Below, in pieces: positions 9,097 through 17,748 of a stretch of DNA of 64,000 nucleotides; within the stretch, counting starts at the first letter, position 1, and each line of letters starts with the position of its first letter. The position numbers and the translations under genes were made by a program. The stretch spans positions 3,162,001 through 3,226,000 of the forward strand of contig OZ241379.1 in NCBI GenBank assembly GCA_965200685.1, in the 5' to 3' direction. Below the pieces are notes generated by a model. It did no database searches. It was not told the DNA's origin and was given only the letters and a program-made list of their open reading frames with translations. This stretch comes from Bin5 sp965200685 (GTDB lineage Bacteria; Chloroflexota; Anaerolineae; Caldilineales; Caldilineaceae).

Positions 9097-10296
9097 ATGA
9101 ACCCTATCACGATTTCGGCACTTACAGACCACATTGTTGCTCTCTTTGCGGATGACGATCTGCTGCGGGATATCTGGGTGCTGGCGGAGGTCAGCAGTTG
9201 GAAGAGGGCGGCCAGTGGCCATATCTACTTCACGCTAAAGGACAGCGATGCGGTCATCGCCGCGGTTCTGTGGCGGGGCAATGTCTATGGGCACACTTGG
9301 TTGCCGGCTGTCGGGGATCAGGTTCTGGCCCATGGGTATGTAGGTGTCTATCCGGAGCGGGGCAGTTACCAGTTTTATGCGGATGAGATTCGGCCGGCCG
9401 GGCGCGGGCAACTGTACGCGCAATTTGAAGTATTGAAGGAAAAACTAGCCGCTGAGGGCCTGTTTGCGGAAACACGCAAACGGCCCGTTGCGGCAGTTCC
9501 CCGCGGCCTCGGCATCGTCACCAGCCCTGGCGCAGCCGCGCTGCGGGATGTCTTGCGGGTGTTGAGCCAACGCTGGCCTCTGGTCGAAGTGGTTCTCTTC
9601 CCCACGCTTGTGCAAGGGGCAGCGGCCCCAGCACAAATTGTGGCAGCCCTAGCCGCAGCCAACCAGTGCTCCCTTGGGGATGGCGAGCCCCTGGACACGA
9701 TCCTACTGGTGCGAGGGGGCGGCTCCATTGAAGACCTGTGGGCTTTTAATGATGAGCAGGTCGCCTACGCGGTGGCCGCCAGTGAGTTGCCAGTGATCGC
9801 GGGTGTTGGCCATGAAACCGATTTTACAATTGTTGATTTCATCGCGGACCTGCGGGCCCCTACACCCACGGCCGCGGCTGTGGCCGCGGTCCCCGACCGG
9901 CAGGAACTGCTCGGGCAGATCTGGCAGACCTATGCTTGGCTGCTGCACCAGGGAGAGGCGGCTGTGGCGCAGCGGCGTGAGCACCTAGATATGGTCCGCA
10001 GCCGATTGGAGCGCAACTCGCCCAGACGACAGCTCGACCTCGCCCGCCAACGCTTGGACGATGCACAGAGCCGTTTGCAACGTGTGCTGGACATGGCCCT
10101 AGGCCGGCGTAAAGAGCGGCTGACATTCAGCACACTGCGTTTAGAAAGCCTCAATCCCTCCAATATCCTGAGCCGGGGCTACAGCATCGTACAGCGAGCT
10201 GATGGCACTGTGGTCACTGGCCCACAGGGAACCTCCCCCGGTGAGCCGCTGACCGTTTCAGCGGCTGATGGAGATTATCCGGTCCGCCGGGTCTAA
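9097..10296 (+). CDS. xseA: Exodeoxyribonuclease VII large subunit
   Basis: Large subunit of exonuclease VII, which degrades single-stranded DNA in repair. It has 399 residues from the ATG at 9097 (a second ATG at 9091 is also possible). An N-terminal OB-fold (WVLAEVSSWKRAASGHIYFTLKD) is followed by the catalytic core with GLGIVTSPGAAALRDVL, LVRGGGSIEDLWAFN and GHETDFTIVDFIAD, then a long helical region and a C-terminal ILSRGYSIV motif. The small subunit xseB is not beside it. The start was chosen for similarity to family N-termini and for its fit to the -10 box just upstream. Confidence 0.95.
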   Translation: MNPITISALTDHIVALFADDDLLRDIWVLAEVSSWKRAASGHIYFTLKDSDAVIAAVLWRGNVYGHTWLPAVGDQVLAHGYVGVYPERGSYQFYADEIRPAGRGQLYAQFEVLKEKLAAEGLFAETRKRPVAAVPRGLGIVTSPGAAALRDVLRVLSQRWPLVEVVLFPTLVQGAAAPAQIVAALAAANQCSLGDGEPLDTILLVRGGGSIEDLWAFNDEQVAYAVAASELPVIAGVGHETDFTIVDFIADLRAPTPTAAAVAAVPDRQELLGQIWQTYAWLLHQGEAAVAQRREHLDMVRSRLERNSPRRQLDLARQRLDDAQSRLQRVLDMALGRRKERLTFSTLRLESLNPSNILSRGYSIVQRADGTVVTGPQGTSPGEPLTVSAADGDYPVRRV

Positions 10297-10306
10297 CATA
10301 CTGCGT

Positions 10307-11686
10307 CTACAGCGATTCCCGCACTGCAGCGATGGCGAGATCGATCTCCTCAATTTTGCCAAATTCCTCATCCCAAAAAATCTGGCTGGCCATCCGCTCG
10401 ATCTCTTCTTGGCTGTAGCCAAAAGCGGTCCATAGCTCCTCTTTCATACGTTGCAGTCGTTCGTGCTGGCCCGGCTGGTTGAGATCCAAGACTTCGCCGT
10501 AGCTTGCGCCCAAAAAGACAGCCTTGGCCCACAGTTCCAATGTATCCTGCTGGGGCCGGCCGCGATGGCGTTTGTAGAGCTGTTCGCGTACCGATGGGTA
10601 GCGGTCATAGCTATCCGTAGCAATGGTCACCACATTGTCCTGTGGCCCCAACCCTAAGAGCTTCGCGGTTTTGATCGCGCCAATGATATTGCAGATGCAG
10701 CTAGGCCCGAACTTGCCCTGCATCGCAGAGGCGATTGGGCTGGGCACGCCGAGACGCTCCACCAGCATGTCTGTGCCCGCTTGGATCACTTCCATTCCCC
10801 ACACGGTCTCCTCATCGTTGATCAGCATCAGCAGATCCGTGTTGTAGACATTGTGGATCAGGGTCACCATCTTGTCGCCGATGCCTTCAATACGGTGCTG
10901 GCCCTGGCTGCCATTGAAGAGAGTCGCGCATTGGCGGGGTTCCAAGGCGACAATTCTGGCATCGGGGAAGGTCGATTTCACAGCATCCCCCGCGGCCAGG
11001 GTACCGGCACTGCCCGGCGCGCTGACAAATGCGGCCACCTGGCCATTGCCTAGATTCGCGGCCGCCTGCAGTACCGCATCGCCTGTGACGTAGCGATGAA
11101 AGCGGTAGTTGGGCAGCAGCTCGAACTGCGCCAGCACAATGTAGCGTTGCGGTTGGCTCATGTACTCTCGGTGAGTGCGCTCTAATGTCAAAATCACATC
11201 CGATTCGCTGCCGGGGGTCAGATCCAGTTCAGCGCCATAGTGGCGGATGCGCGCGTACCGTTCCCGGCTCATCGTATCAGGCATCACCACCAGGGCCCGG
11301 TAGCCCTTCAGGGTACTGACATAGGCCGTGCCGATGCCGAAATTGCCCGTGCTAGGGCCGACCACCGTCCTGTCGCCTGGTCGTATCCCTTCTAGGGCCT
11401 CGGCTTCGGCCAGGGTCGTGTAGGCCGGGCCCACCTTCATTGAACCACTGGGGAAGTTGCGCCCGCTCAGAACGATAATAGTGGCGGGTACGCCGGTCAG
11501 CTCTTTGGGCAGGACCAGGTGTTCTACGGCTGTGCCGCTGTTTTTCCAGTTGATGTTGAAAAGATTGATGGCTGCCAATTCATCTGTTGTGAGGGCCGCG
11601 CGGGCAGCCGCGCGTATGTCGGGTGCGAGGAGCGTAGGCTCGCGCATCTCCGCGTAGGTCGGGCCAGGTATGATCGGTCGCTTCAC
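10307..11686 (-). CDS. PLP-dependent enzyme of the cysteine synthase/threonine dehydratase fold
   Basis: A 459-residue fold-type II PLP enzyme. The probable PLP lysine is in PSGSMKVGPA, and the phosphate-binding glycine loop is GPSTGNFGIG. The start at 11686 is a GTG preceded by a GGGAG site; an open extension upstream would overlap thrC by 35 bases and lacks family features. It lies about 100 bp behind the threonine-synthase gene on the same strand, suggesting a joint role in amino-acid or diamino-acid metabolism. It is longer than cysteine synthase (about 310 residues), and I cannot assign the substrate. Confidence 0.8.
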   Translation of the reverse strand: MKRPIIPGPTYAEMREPTLLAPDIRAAARAALTTDELAAINLFNINWKNSGTAVEHLVLPKELTGVPATIIVLSGRNFPSGSMKVGPAYTTLAEAEALEGIRPGDRTVVGPSTGNFGIGTAYVSTLKGYRALVVMPDTMSRERYARIRHYGAELDLTPGSESDVILTLERTHREYMSQPQRYIVLAQFELLPNYRFHRYVTGDAVLQAAANLGNGQVAAFVSAPGSAGTLAAGDAVKSTFPDARIVALEPRQCATLFNGSQGQHRIEGIGDKMVTLIHNVYNTDLLMLINDEETVWGMEVIQAGTDMLVERLGVPSPIASAMQGKFGPSCICNIIGAIKTAKLLGLGPQDNVVTIATDSYDRYPSVREQLYKRHRGRPQQDTLELWAKAVFLGASYGEVLDLNQPGQHERLQRMKEELWTAFGYSQEEIERMASQIFWDEEFGKIEEIDLAIAAVRESL

Positions 11687-11789
11687 CGTAGAATCTCCCG
11701 TGTGAGAAGTAAGGATAGGGGTATCCCGCCCAGCGGTAGCGCGCCAAGAGGAATCATCAATTTCCGCCTGGAAACTGATCTGCCCATGC

Positions 11790-13094
11790 TCACAGGGCGC
11801 GCATGATTTCTTCCACTGCTTCAAGCGTCGGCGGAATGACAGTCGGTTCCCCAGCCACCTGCATGGCTGCGGGCACGTCTTTCAGGCCGCTGCCAGTATT
11901 GATGACCACGACCGTCTCATCTGGGTGGATGAGTCCTTGGCCTTGGGCTTGCTGCAAGCCGGCCAAGGCCGTTGCAGCGGCCGGCTCTGCGAAGATCCCG
12001 CCCTGCCGGGCCAGGGGTAGGATCGCCTGCAGGATCGCCTCGTCCTCTACCAGTATAAAGGAGCCGCGGCTCTCCCGCACCGCCCGCAGGGCTTTGACCG
12101 CATCCCGCGGGGCATTGACGCTGATCGAGTCGGCCCTGGTCGTGGCTACCAGCGGCTGGGGTATCTCTAGGCCAGCGCGCCAGGCGTTGTGAATGGCAGC
12201 ACTCCCGCTGGATTGTACGCCAAAGATGCGGGGCATGCGCTCGCTCCAGCCCAGCCGCTGCAGTTCCCAGAAGCCCTTAAAGACCCCGCCGATGATCGAG
12301 CCATCGCCCACAGGGACGAACACCGCGTCAGGCGTTGTGAGTTGCGTTGATGCTGTCCCCGCGCGCCTCATCCTGGATAGCTGCGCGGCGATCTCAAAGC
12401 TGACCGTCTTCTTGCCCTCTGTCATATAGGGATTGTAGCCGGTGTTGCGATTGTACCAGCCGAAGGTGTCACAGGCAGCGCAGCACAGGTCAAAGGCGTC
12501 ATCGTAGGAACCATCTATTGCCACAACCCGGCTGCCATAGACGAGCAGTTGGGCGATTTTGGCCTGGGGTGCGGATTGGGGCACGAAAATGACTGTAGGC
12601 TGGCCGGCTGCTGCGCCCAGGACAGCCAGAGCAGCAGCGGCGTTGCCTGTGCTGGCGGTGGCAACCATGGCATGCCCTGTTTCCCGCGCCTTGGCAAGGG
12701 CGATGGCCGAGGCCCGATCTTTGAAAGAAGCGGAGGGGTTGCGGCTGTCGTCCTTGAGAAAGAGATGTCCCAGGCCCATGGTCGCCCCGAGACGTTCGGC
12801 ATGGTGCAATGGCGTATTGCCAACCGCAAGAGGTGGCAGAGATTCTGGCCGCACCGGCAGCAATGGCCACCAGCAGCCAATGGCGCGGTCGAATTTATCA
12901 GAGAGTCTATCCGCTGTCTGTGTGGCCTGAATGACGTCGTAATCGTAGAGTACGTCCAAATGGCCTAGGTCACTGGCGCGGTTCGGGCGACAGGGGCACA
13001 CGTAGGCGAGCGCATGGGGGGGGTAGACCTGGCCACAGCGCAGACAGCGTAGGCCGGTTTGCCAGGTTGATGTTGCTTGCTGCTGTGGTGGCAT
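11790..13094 (-). CDS. thrC: Threonine synthase (PLP-dependent)
   Basis: A 434-residue enzyme that converts O-phosphohomoserine to threonine. The N-terminus has a small zinc-ribbon-like segment (LRCLRCGQVYPPHALAYVCPC), common in archaeal-type threonine synthases. The PLP lysine is in NPSASFKDRASA, and the phosphate loop is ATASTGNAAAALA. A later VVINTGSGLKD matches the family C-terminal motif. No hom or thrB gene is nearby. The related PLP gene downstream may be cotranscribed. Confusion with a cystathionine- or diaminopropionate-metabolising relative is possible. Confidence 0.85.
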   Translation of the reverse strand: MPPQQQATSTWQTGLRCLRCGQVYPPHALAYVCPCRPNRASDLGHLDVLYDYDVIQATQTADRLSDKFDRAIGCWWPLLPVRPESLPPLAVGNTPLHHAERLGATMGLGHLFLKDDSRNPSASFKDRASAIALAKARETGHAMVATASTGNAAAALAVLGAAAGQPTVIFVPQSAPQAKIAQLLVYGSRVVAIDGSYDDAFDLCCAACDTFGWYNRNTGYNPYMTEGKKTVSFEIAAQLSRMRRAGTASTQLTTPDAVFVPVGDGSIIGGVFKGFWELQRLGWSERMPRIFGVQSSGSAAIHNAWRAGLEIPQPLVATTRADSISVNAPRDAVKALRAVRESRGSFILVEDEAILQAILPLARQGGIFAEPAAATALAGLQQAQGQGLIHPDETVVVINTGSGLKDVPAAMQVAGEPTVIPPTLEAVEEIMRAL

Positions 13095-13143
13095 GGTATC
13101 CCCGTCTTATGGCGTTGTTCGTGTGTAAGGGTGAACACATAGA

Positions 13144-13180
13144 CAGAAACGCCGCACAGAAGGATTGTGTGGCGTTTCTG
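13144..13180 (-). terminator. Long stem-loop between the STAND gene and thrC
   Basis: A 15-bp stem (13144-13158 with 13166-13180, one G-U pair) and a 7-base loop. It stands 25 bp beyond the stop of the 1487-residue gene and 50 bp before thrC, all on the minus strand. There is no clear T-run, so it could be a weak terminator, a processing site or an mRNA stabiliser. Confidence 0.55.
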
Positions 13181-13204
13181 GTTTCAGCAAAGTACCGCAT
13201 ATGC

Positions 13205-16200
13205 TCAACGTTTCTGAAACCACATTGTACCGGTGGGCTTACCTTTAACAAGTCTAAATAGTCCATTATATATAAGACGTTCATAAGATTCCCTAGAGCC
13301 AGTATTGGATGAATATAATAGTTTCTCACCGCCAATTAGCCAGAGAATCTCTAACTCATTTTGGCTCAGCCAATCATCTAATGTTTGACTGTCCATCAGA
13401 GCATAACTTGGCCCGTATTGTTCAATACTTGGATCACGGAAAACTACACCATCGTCATTCTCCCAGGATCCAGGATCATGAGCACTTCTTCTTAAACCTA
13501 GACCTTCCACCAACTCTTTCGCCGGGAGATAAAATGATAATGAGCTATCAAGTGAATAGTCTTCGTTCTTGCTTTCCCAATTATATTCTGAGACAGGGAC
13601 AAAATATTGGGTCGATATCAATTCGTCAACACCATCAGGGTCTTGCCATCCTGACATGGATTTGTAAATCGGGTGCCACGGATATTCACCCAGATAGCTT
13701 TGGTATTGTGAGGGGATATAGATGATGTTAGGATGCAAGAAAGATCCATCTTTGAGATTTTCTACTACAAGTTCGTAATCTTTTTTACGAATAAACGCAG
13801 CATTAATCCTAAACCAACAATTGAATCGTGGATATTCGCCGTGGCTACTTGATTGGCTCTGTATTTCTGACCAAAACCCTTGCAATACTATCCAGTGGTT
13901 ATGCGTATCCGGTTCCTTGATTCGCAAAAGATTTTGAAAATCAGGGATTTTTTGTTCATCCAACACAAATGTCTGCTGATCACGAATATCATTGAGGCCA
14001 TCAAAAGGGAATTTGTACGGCTGCCACCATGTACTCACCTCATTGTGAAAGGAGCGATATTCACCATTCTTTCTCATCCAAATCGTTGGGTCGATGTCGC
14101 GCCGGCTTATCTGCCATGGACCGTCGTAATGTTCGTCTTCAGTGTCACGGTAACCACTCCCTATCCAATGTACATTATCGGATAAATGTGCTAGGAACTC
14201 GTGAAGCGCGATCCATTGGTATTTTTTACCGACTCTTTCCATCGCTTCAATTTCATATACCCCTCCCCATCTACCATAGGAGCACCACATTTTCTCGAAA
14301 TCATAGAACAGTTCTTTTGTCCAACCCAACGCATAAGCACGCTTACATACCCACCTTTGCGCCCATTTGCGACTAAATGCAGCAGGGCGGTCGCTACCCA
14401 AGCCTGAAAGCCATCTATAGGTTTCTCTCTTGTCATCAGGAATTTGCGCTTTTATCTCTTCTTCAAACTTAAATTCTTCCTTATAGATGAGGGTCCAGAG
14501 CGGTGTAACCTCCTCCTGTAAGAATGGAGTATCTGCTATCTCTTCTTCCATCTCAGGTAGGTATGGCTTAATTTCTTCTAGATATGCAGCTTTAACCTCG
14601 CCATGCAAGTATTTTTCCGCAAAGTCCTTTTTCAGATCATATCCCGTTTCTGGGGATGACACAGATAGAGGTGTTGATGACCAGTCATGAACGCAACCCA
14701 TGGTGTAATTTCCAAAATCCCCCAGCAGAGATCCCATCAAAGAATTGCTTATCTGAGAGAATTCTTCATCCCCAATTATGTTGTCAATTTCCTCTTCTGT
14801 GGGATTCTCTAATGGCCATTCACTCTTGTAGGGCGGGCGGAACAGAACAGGATCAACATCATCAGGAAGTAACTCTTTATCCAGTGCTAATTCCAAAATA
14901 CCCCGTGCATAATCCCTAAGCAATATATGTGGTATAGGCTTGCCATCTTTGAAGACGAGGTCGAAAACCAAAACTGCTATGCAAGAGATGGTCTCTGCAT
15001 CATCAATATTACAAACGACTCCATATACAACAGCATATAAACGCTCCACCACATAGAGATCATTAACTGCATGAAATCGCCGGAGTAAGTCCGGTAAGAG
15101 TGAGGGATACCTTGACAGTATTCTTACCAATGCCTTTGTTGCCCTATCTCGTACCTTGCGATTTGATGTTGTCAGAAACCATAGCAATGTAATTGCACAA
15201 AGCCTTATCCGTTCTTCTTCCGCTGTGTCTATATTTCCGAAACATGACCATTCGATAAGCGTTTTTACAATCGACTCATCTTCTTCTGAAGCATAACCAA
15301 ATGCTACATGGGTTGACCAAAAGGCATCACGTTCGGCCATCTTTTTACTGATTAGATTTCTATGTAATCGTTCTGCGTTCCAAGGATGTGAAGGTTCCGT
15401 TGATAGTTTCAATAAGATATCTAACTGGTCTTCAAAACTTTCTAATTGATACAGCAATTCTAATGTTCTGCTGGAAAATGAGCTGGGATCCCTCCAAACA
15501 ATTGTGTCGGCAAATATTCTACCAATGTACCCTTTATGAATATCTGCATCCTTGGGTAGAAGATCAACGAGCTCCTTCTTATATTGTTCTGGGATGATGA
15601 TCGCCAACGCTTCAAATATCCCAGCATAGCGATAATATCCATGTTCTAAAACGATTCTACCGAGGGTCTGATCAGAGCAGAAAATGCTGTCAATTGTTTC
15701 TGAATTATACTGCTCTAAAAGTTGTTGAGCAATAAAAAGGTCACTGAATCTATCATAAGTAAACCTGATAACAGGTTCATCTGTATATAAAATATCCTTT
15801 GATAAGATACCCTCATGCAATAATCTATTAAGAAGGGTACCTCTTACATTCTCATTTGGATCATGTTGTTTGAATAGTGTTCTAGCCTCTCCTATGGGTA
15901 TTCCAATTAAATGTTCCGGAAATAATTTTGATGAGAATGCGAGCAGGGCACGTTTGACTATTTTTTCTTGAGGTTGATATCTTTTGTGTTTAGCAACCGT
16001 TCTCTCAATACTTTGAAGATAGGAATTAAACAAACTCGTAATACCGTATAAGCCTTTGGGAAAAGATGTCTGTCCATTTTCTTTTAGAGCCTTACAGCAT
16101 GTTTTTAAGAACAGAGGATTCGTAAATTCTGGTGCCAGTATAGGGGCACTGGGCGTTGCAATACCTTGCCTAGACAAATATTGTTCTGCTGCACGATGCA

Positions 16201-17668
16201 CATGAAAGCCGAAGTGTTGAATGTGGACAAGCCGGTCTTTTATATCTATATGGTCAGGCAGAATATAGGCTAAGTAAGTGCTTCGACAGCTCAATACAAT
16301 TGCGATATTCTTAAATTCAGATATATCTGATAAGAAGTGACTTATATGATTCTCCCAATCTTCTCTATGCAAACCTTCATTGATCGCATCAATGACAATA
16401 AGCACTCTTGCCCTTGAAGCCTCTCCTGCCGCGTCTATCGCGCCAAGAACTTGTGTATCACTGTACGTTTTCAAGTCAAGGCTCGCTTTTATCAGTTCAA
16501 TCGGATTCCCACCCTCATATTGAGACCCTAAAAGAAAAATCGTAGGTTGACTGTCTGCTATCCGCTGCAGGCTGATATCACAAAGCAAATGTGATTTTCC
16601 AATCCCGGCCTCACCAGATAAAAGAGCTGCCTTCGTTTCTGCCGCTTCAACTTTTGGGGACTTTAAGAATTGCGAAAATCTATGGAACATATCAAAGAAA
16701 CCATAGAAACTTCCATCCGGCGTATTGCGGTCATCTTGACCTTGAATGTTCTTTGTGTACGACTCCTTTAAGTTATCCTTATATTCTAATATTTCCTTAA
16801 GCCGATTGAGCACATCTTGAACATCAAATAGCCTATCTCTTTGGTTCAGCCTATCCGACAATATAGAGAATACTGATGAACATTTAGCGCGCAGATCTTT
16901 GACTTTTTCTGTATCCAATAACTCCGGTTTGTTTTCTATAAATGTCGTGAAGAACTGCTCTTTATGTTTATTTAGCTTTTCTATTCTTTCTTCTAAATCC
17001 TCCCACCATTGATCATTCAGGCAGAGGCCGTCAAACATTCTCGCAATAGCTAAATCAACATGGAATTCAGGCGTATATCTCTCTCCCAACTCCCTTTTTG
17101 CTTTATCCACGATATGTCTAAATTTTTCAGAGTTTAGTACTGGCTCCTTAAACCAGTACAATGCTTTGCCGGAATACAAAGGGCTATCAATGGTTAAAAA
17201 GTTCGTGATTTCAGACTTACCCCAGTACTCAAACTCGACGCTGCGACCCTTCTCTTGGGCCTGCACTTTCCATCGGTCTACACGGGCGTTCCATTTATCT
17301 TGAACAGATTTAACTTGCTGTCCACCTTTTCCTCTTCTTCTGCTATCCGGTCTGTCCAAAGGTATACAGATGATGTATTTGGTTAAATTTGGGTGTCTCT
17401 CCAATGCAGTAGTAAAGGATTTATCTAGTTGATTCCATTGAGACGGATTCATGCCATCGGGAAAATACTTTGCTTGCCAGCATATTTCTGATCCATCTGT
17501 TAATCTCCAATAACACTCAACACCAGCGTCACCACCTTCACCTTTTCTTACAAATTCCTCTGCGTTTTCTGGTTTTTGTAGACGTGCAAGTTGGCACACT
17601 AGCTCTTCAAAGCCAGATGCTTTGCTTCCGTTATGTGCTCTGATGTTTGAAAAATTAATAACGCTCAT
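13205..17668 (-). CDS. PD-(D/E)XK nuclease-STAND NTPase, candidate Avs-like antiphage protein
   Basis: A 1487-residue protein. Residues 1-110 look like a PD-(D/E)XK nuclease of the Mrr/Cap4 kind: GFEELV (Glu21), GGDAGVE (Asp47) and WQAK (Gln65, Lys67). A STAND-type NTPase follows: Walker A GEAGIGKSH near residue 354, Walker B VLIVIDAINEG near 424, and a sensor strand IVLSCRSTY. The remaining 900-plus residues are helical-repeat-like at first (KVRDRATKALVRILSRYP), then unassigned. Effector, NTPase and large C-terminal sensor is the architecture of Avs antiviral proteins, which recognise phage terminase or portal. Start at 17668 has GGAG eight bases before. The gene is visibly AT-rich (about 40% GC by eye) beside neighbours near 55-60%, implying transfer. 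Confidence 0.8.
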   Translation of the reverse strand: MSVINFSNIRAHNGSKASGFEELVCQLARLQKPENAEEFVRKGEGGDAGVECYWRLTDGSEICWQAKYFPDGMNPSQWNQLDKSFTTALERHPNLTKYIICIPLDRPDSRRRGKGGQQVKSVQDKWNARVDRWKVQAQEKGRSVEFEYWGKSEITNFLTIDSPLYSGKALYWFKEPVLNSEKFRHIVDKAKRELGERYTPEFHVDLAIARMFDGLCLNDQWWEDLEERIEKLNKHKEQFFTTFIENKPELLDTEKVKDLRAKCSSVFSILSDRLNQRDRLFDVQDVLNRLKEILEYKDNLKESYTKNIQGQDDRNTPDGSFYGFFDMFHRFSQFLKSPKVEAAETKAALLSGEAGIGKSHLLCDISLQRIADSQPTIFLLGSQYEGGNPIELIKASLDLKTYSDTQVLGAIDAAGEASRARVLIVIDAINEGLHREDWENHISHFLSDISEFKNIAIVLSCRSTYLAYILPDHIDIKDRLVHIQHFGFHVHRAAEQYLSRQGIATPSAPILAPEFTNPLFLKTCCKALKENGQTSFPKGLYGITSLFNSYLQSIERTVAKHKRYQPQEKIVKRALLAFSSKLFPEHLIGIPIGEARTLFKQHDPNENVRGTLLNRLLHEGILSKDILYTDEPVIRFTYDRFSDLFIAQQLLEQYNSETIDSIFCSDQTLGRIVLEHGYYRYAGIFEALAIIIPEQYKKELVDLLPKDADIHKGYIGRIFADTIVWRDPSSFSSRTLELLYQLESFEDQLDILLKLSTEPSHPWNAERLHRNLISKKMAERDAFWSTHVAFGYASEEDESIVKTLIEWSCFGNIDTAEEERIRLCAITLLWFLTTSNRKVRDRATKALVRILSRYPSLLPDLLRRFHAVNDLYVVERLYAVVYGVVCNIDDAETISCIAVLVFDLVFKDGKPIPHILLRDYARGILELALDKELLPDDVDPVLFRPPYKSEWPLENPTEEEIDNIIGDEEFSQISNSLMGSLLGDFGNYTMGCVHDWSSTPLSVSSPETGYDLKKDFAEKYLHGEVKAAYLEEIKPYLPEMEEEIADTPFLQEEVTPLWTLIYKEEFKFEEEIKAQIPDDKRETYRWLSGLGSDRPAAFSRKWAQRWVCKRAYALGWTKELFYDFEKMWCSYGRWGGVYEIEAMERVGKKYQWIALHEFLAHLSDNVHWIGSGYRDTEDEHYDGPWQISRRDIDPTIWMRKNGEYRSFHNEVSTWWQPYKFPFDGLNDIRDQQTFVLDEQKIPDFQNLLRIKEPDTHNHWIVLQGFWSEIQSQSSSHGEYPRFNCWFRINAAFIRKKDYELVVENLKDGSFLHPNIIYIPSQYQSYLGEYPWHPIYKSMSGWQDPDGVDELISTQYFVPVSEYNWESKNEDYSLDSSLSFYLPAKELVEGLGLRRSAHDPGSWENDDGVVFRDPSIEQYGPSYALMDSQTLDDWLSQNELEILWLIGGEKLLYSSNTGSRESYERLIYNGLFRLVKGKPTGTMWFQKR

Positions 17669-17715
17669 AGGCAATTCTCCACCGCCGTGATTTCTGCTTA
17701 ATTACAAGAGTGATA

Positions 17716-17744
17716 AGTATATTATAAATATTGGTATCTGTCAA
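17716..17744 (-). promoter_or_regulatory. Near-consensus promoter of the STAND gene
   Basis: On the minus strand TTGACA (17744-17739), 17 bases, TATACT (17721-17716). It lies in the 80-bp gap after the restriction-modification gene, so the nuclease-STAND gene has its own sigma70-type promoter and need not depend on read-through. Confidence 0.75.
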
Positions 17745-17748
17745 AAAT

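Noticed and set aside
11687..11824. N-terminal extension of the second PLP enzyme into thrC
   Set aside because: The extra residues are unlike the family and the GTG at 11686 has GGGAG at good spacing.
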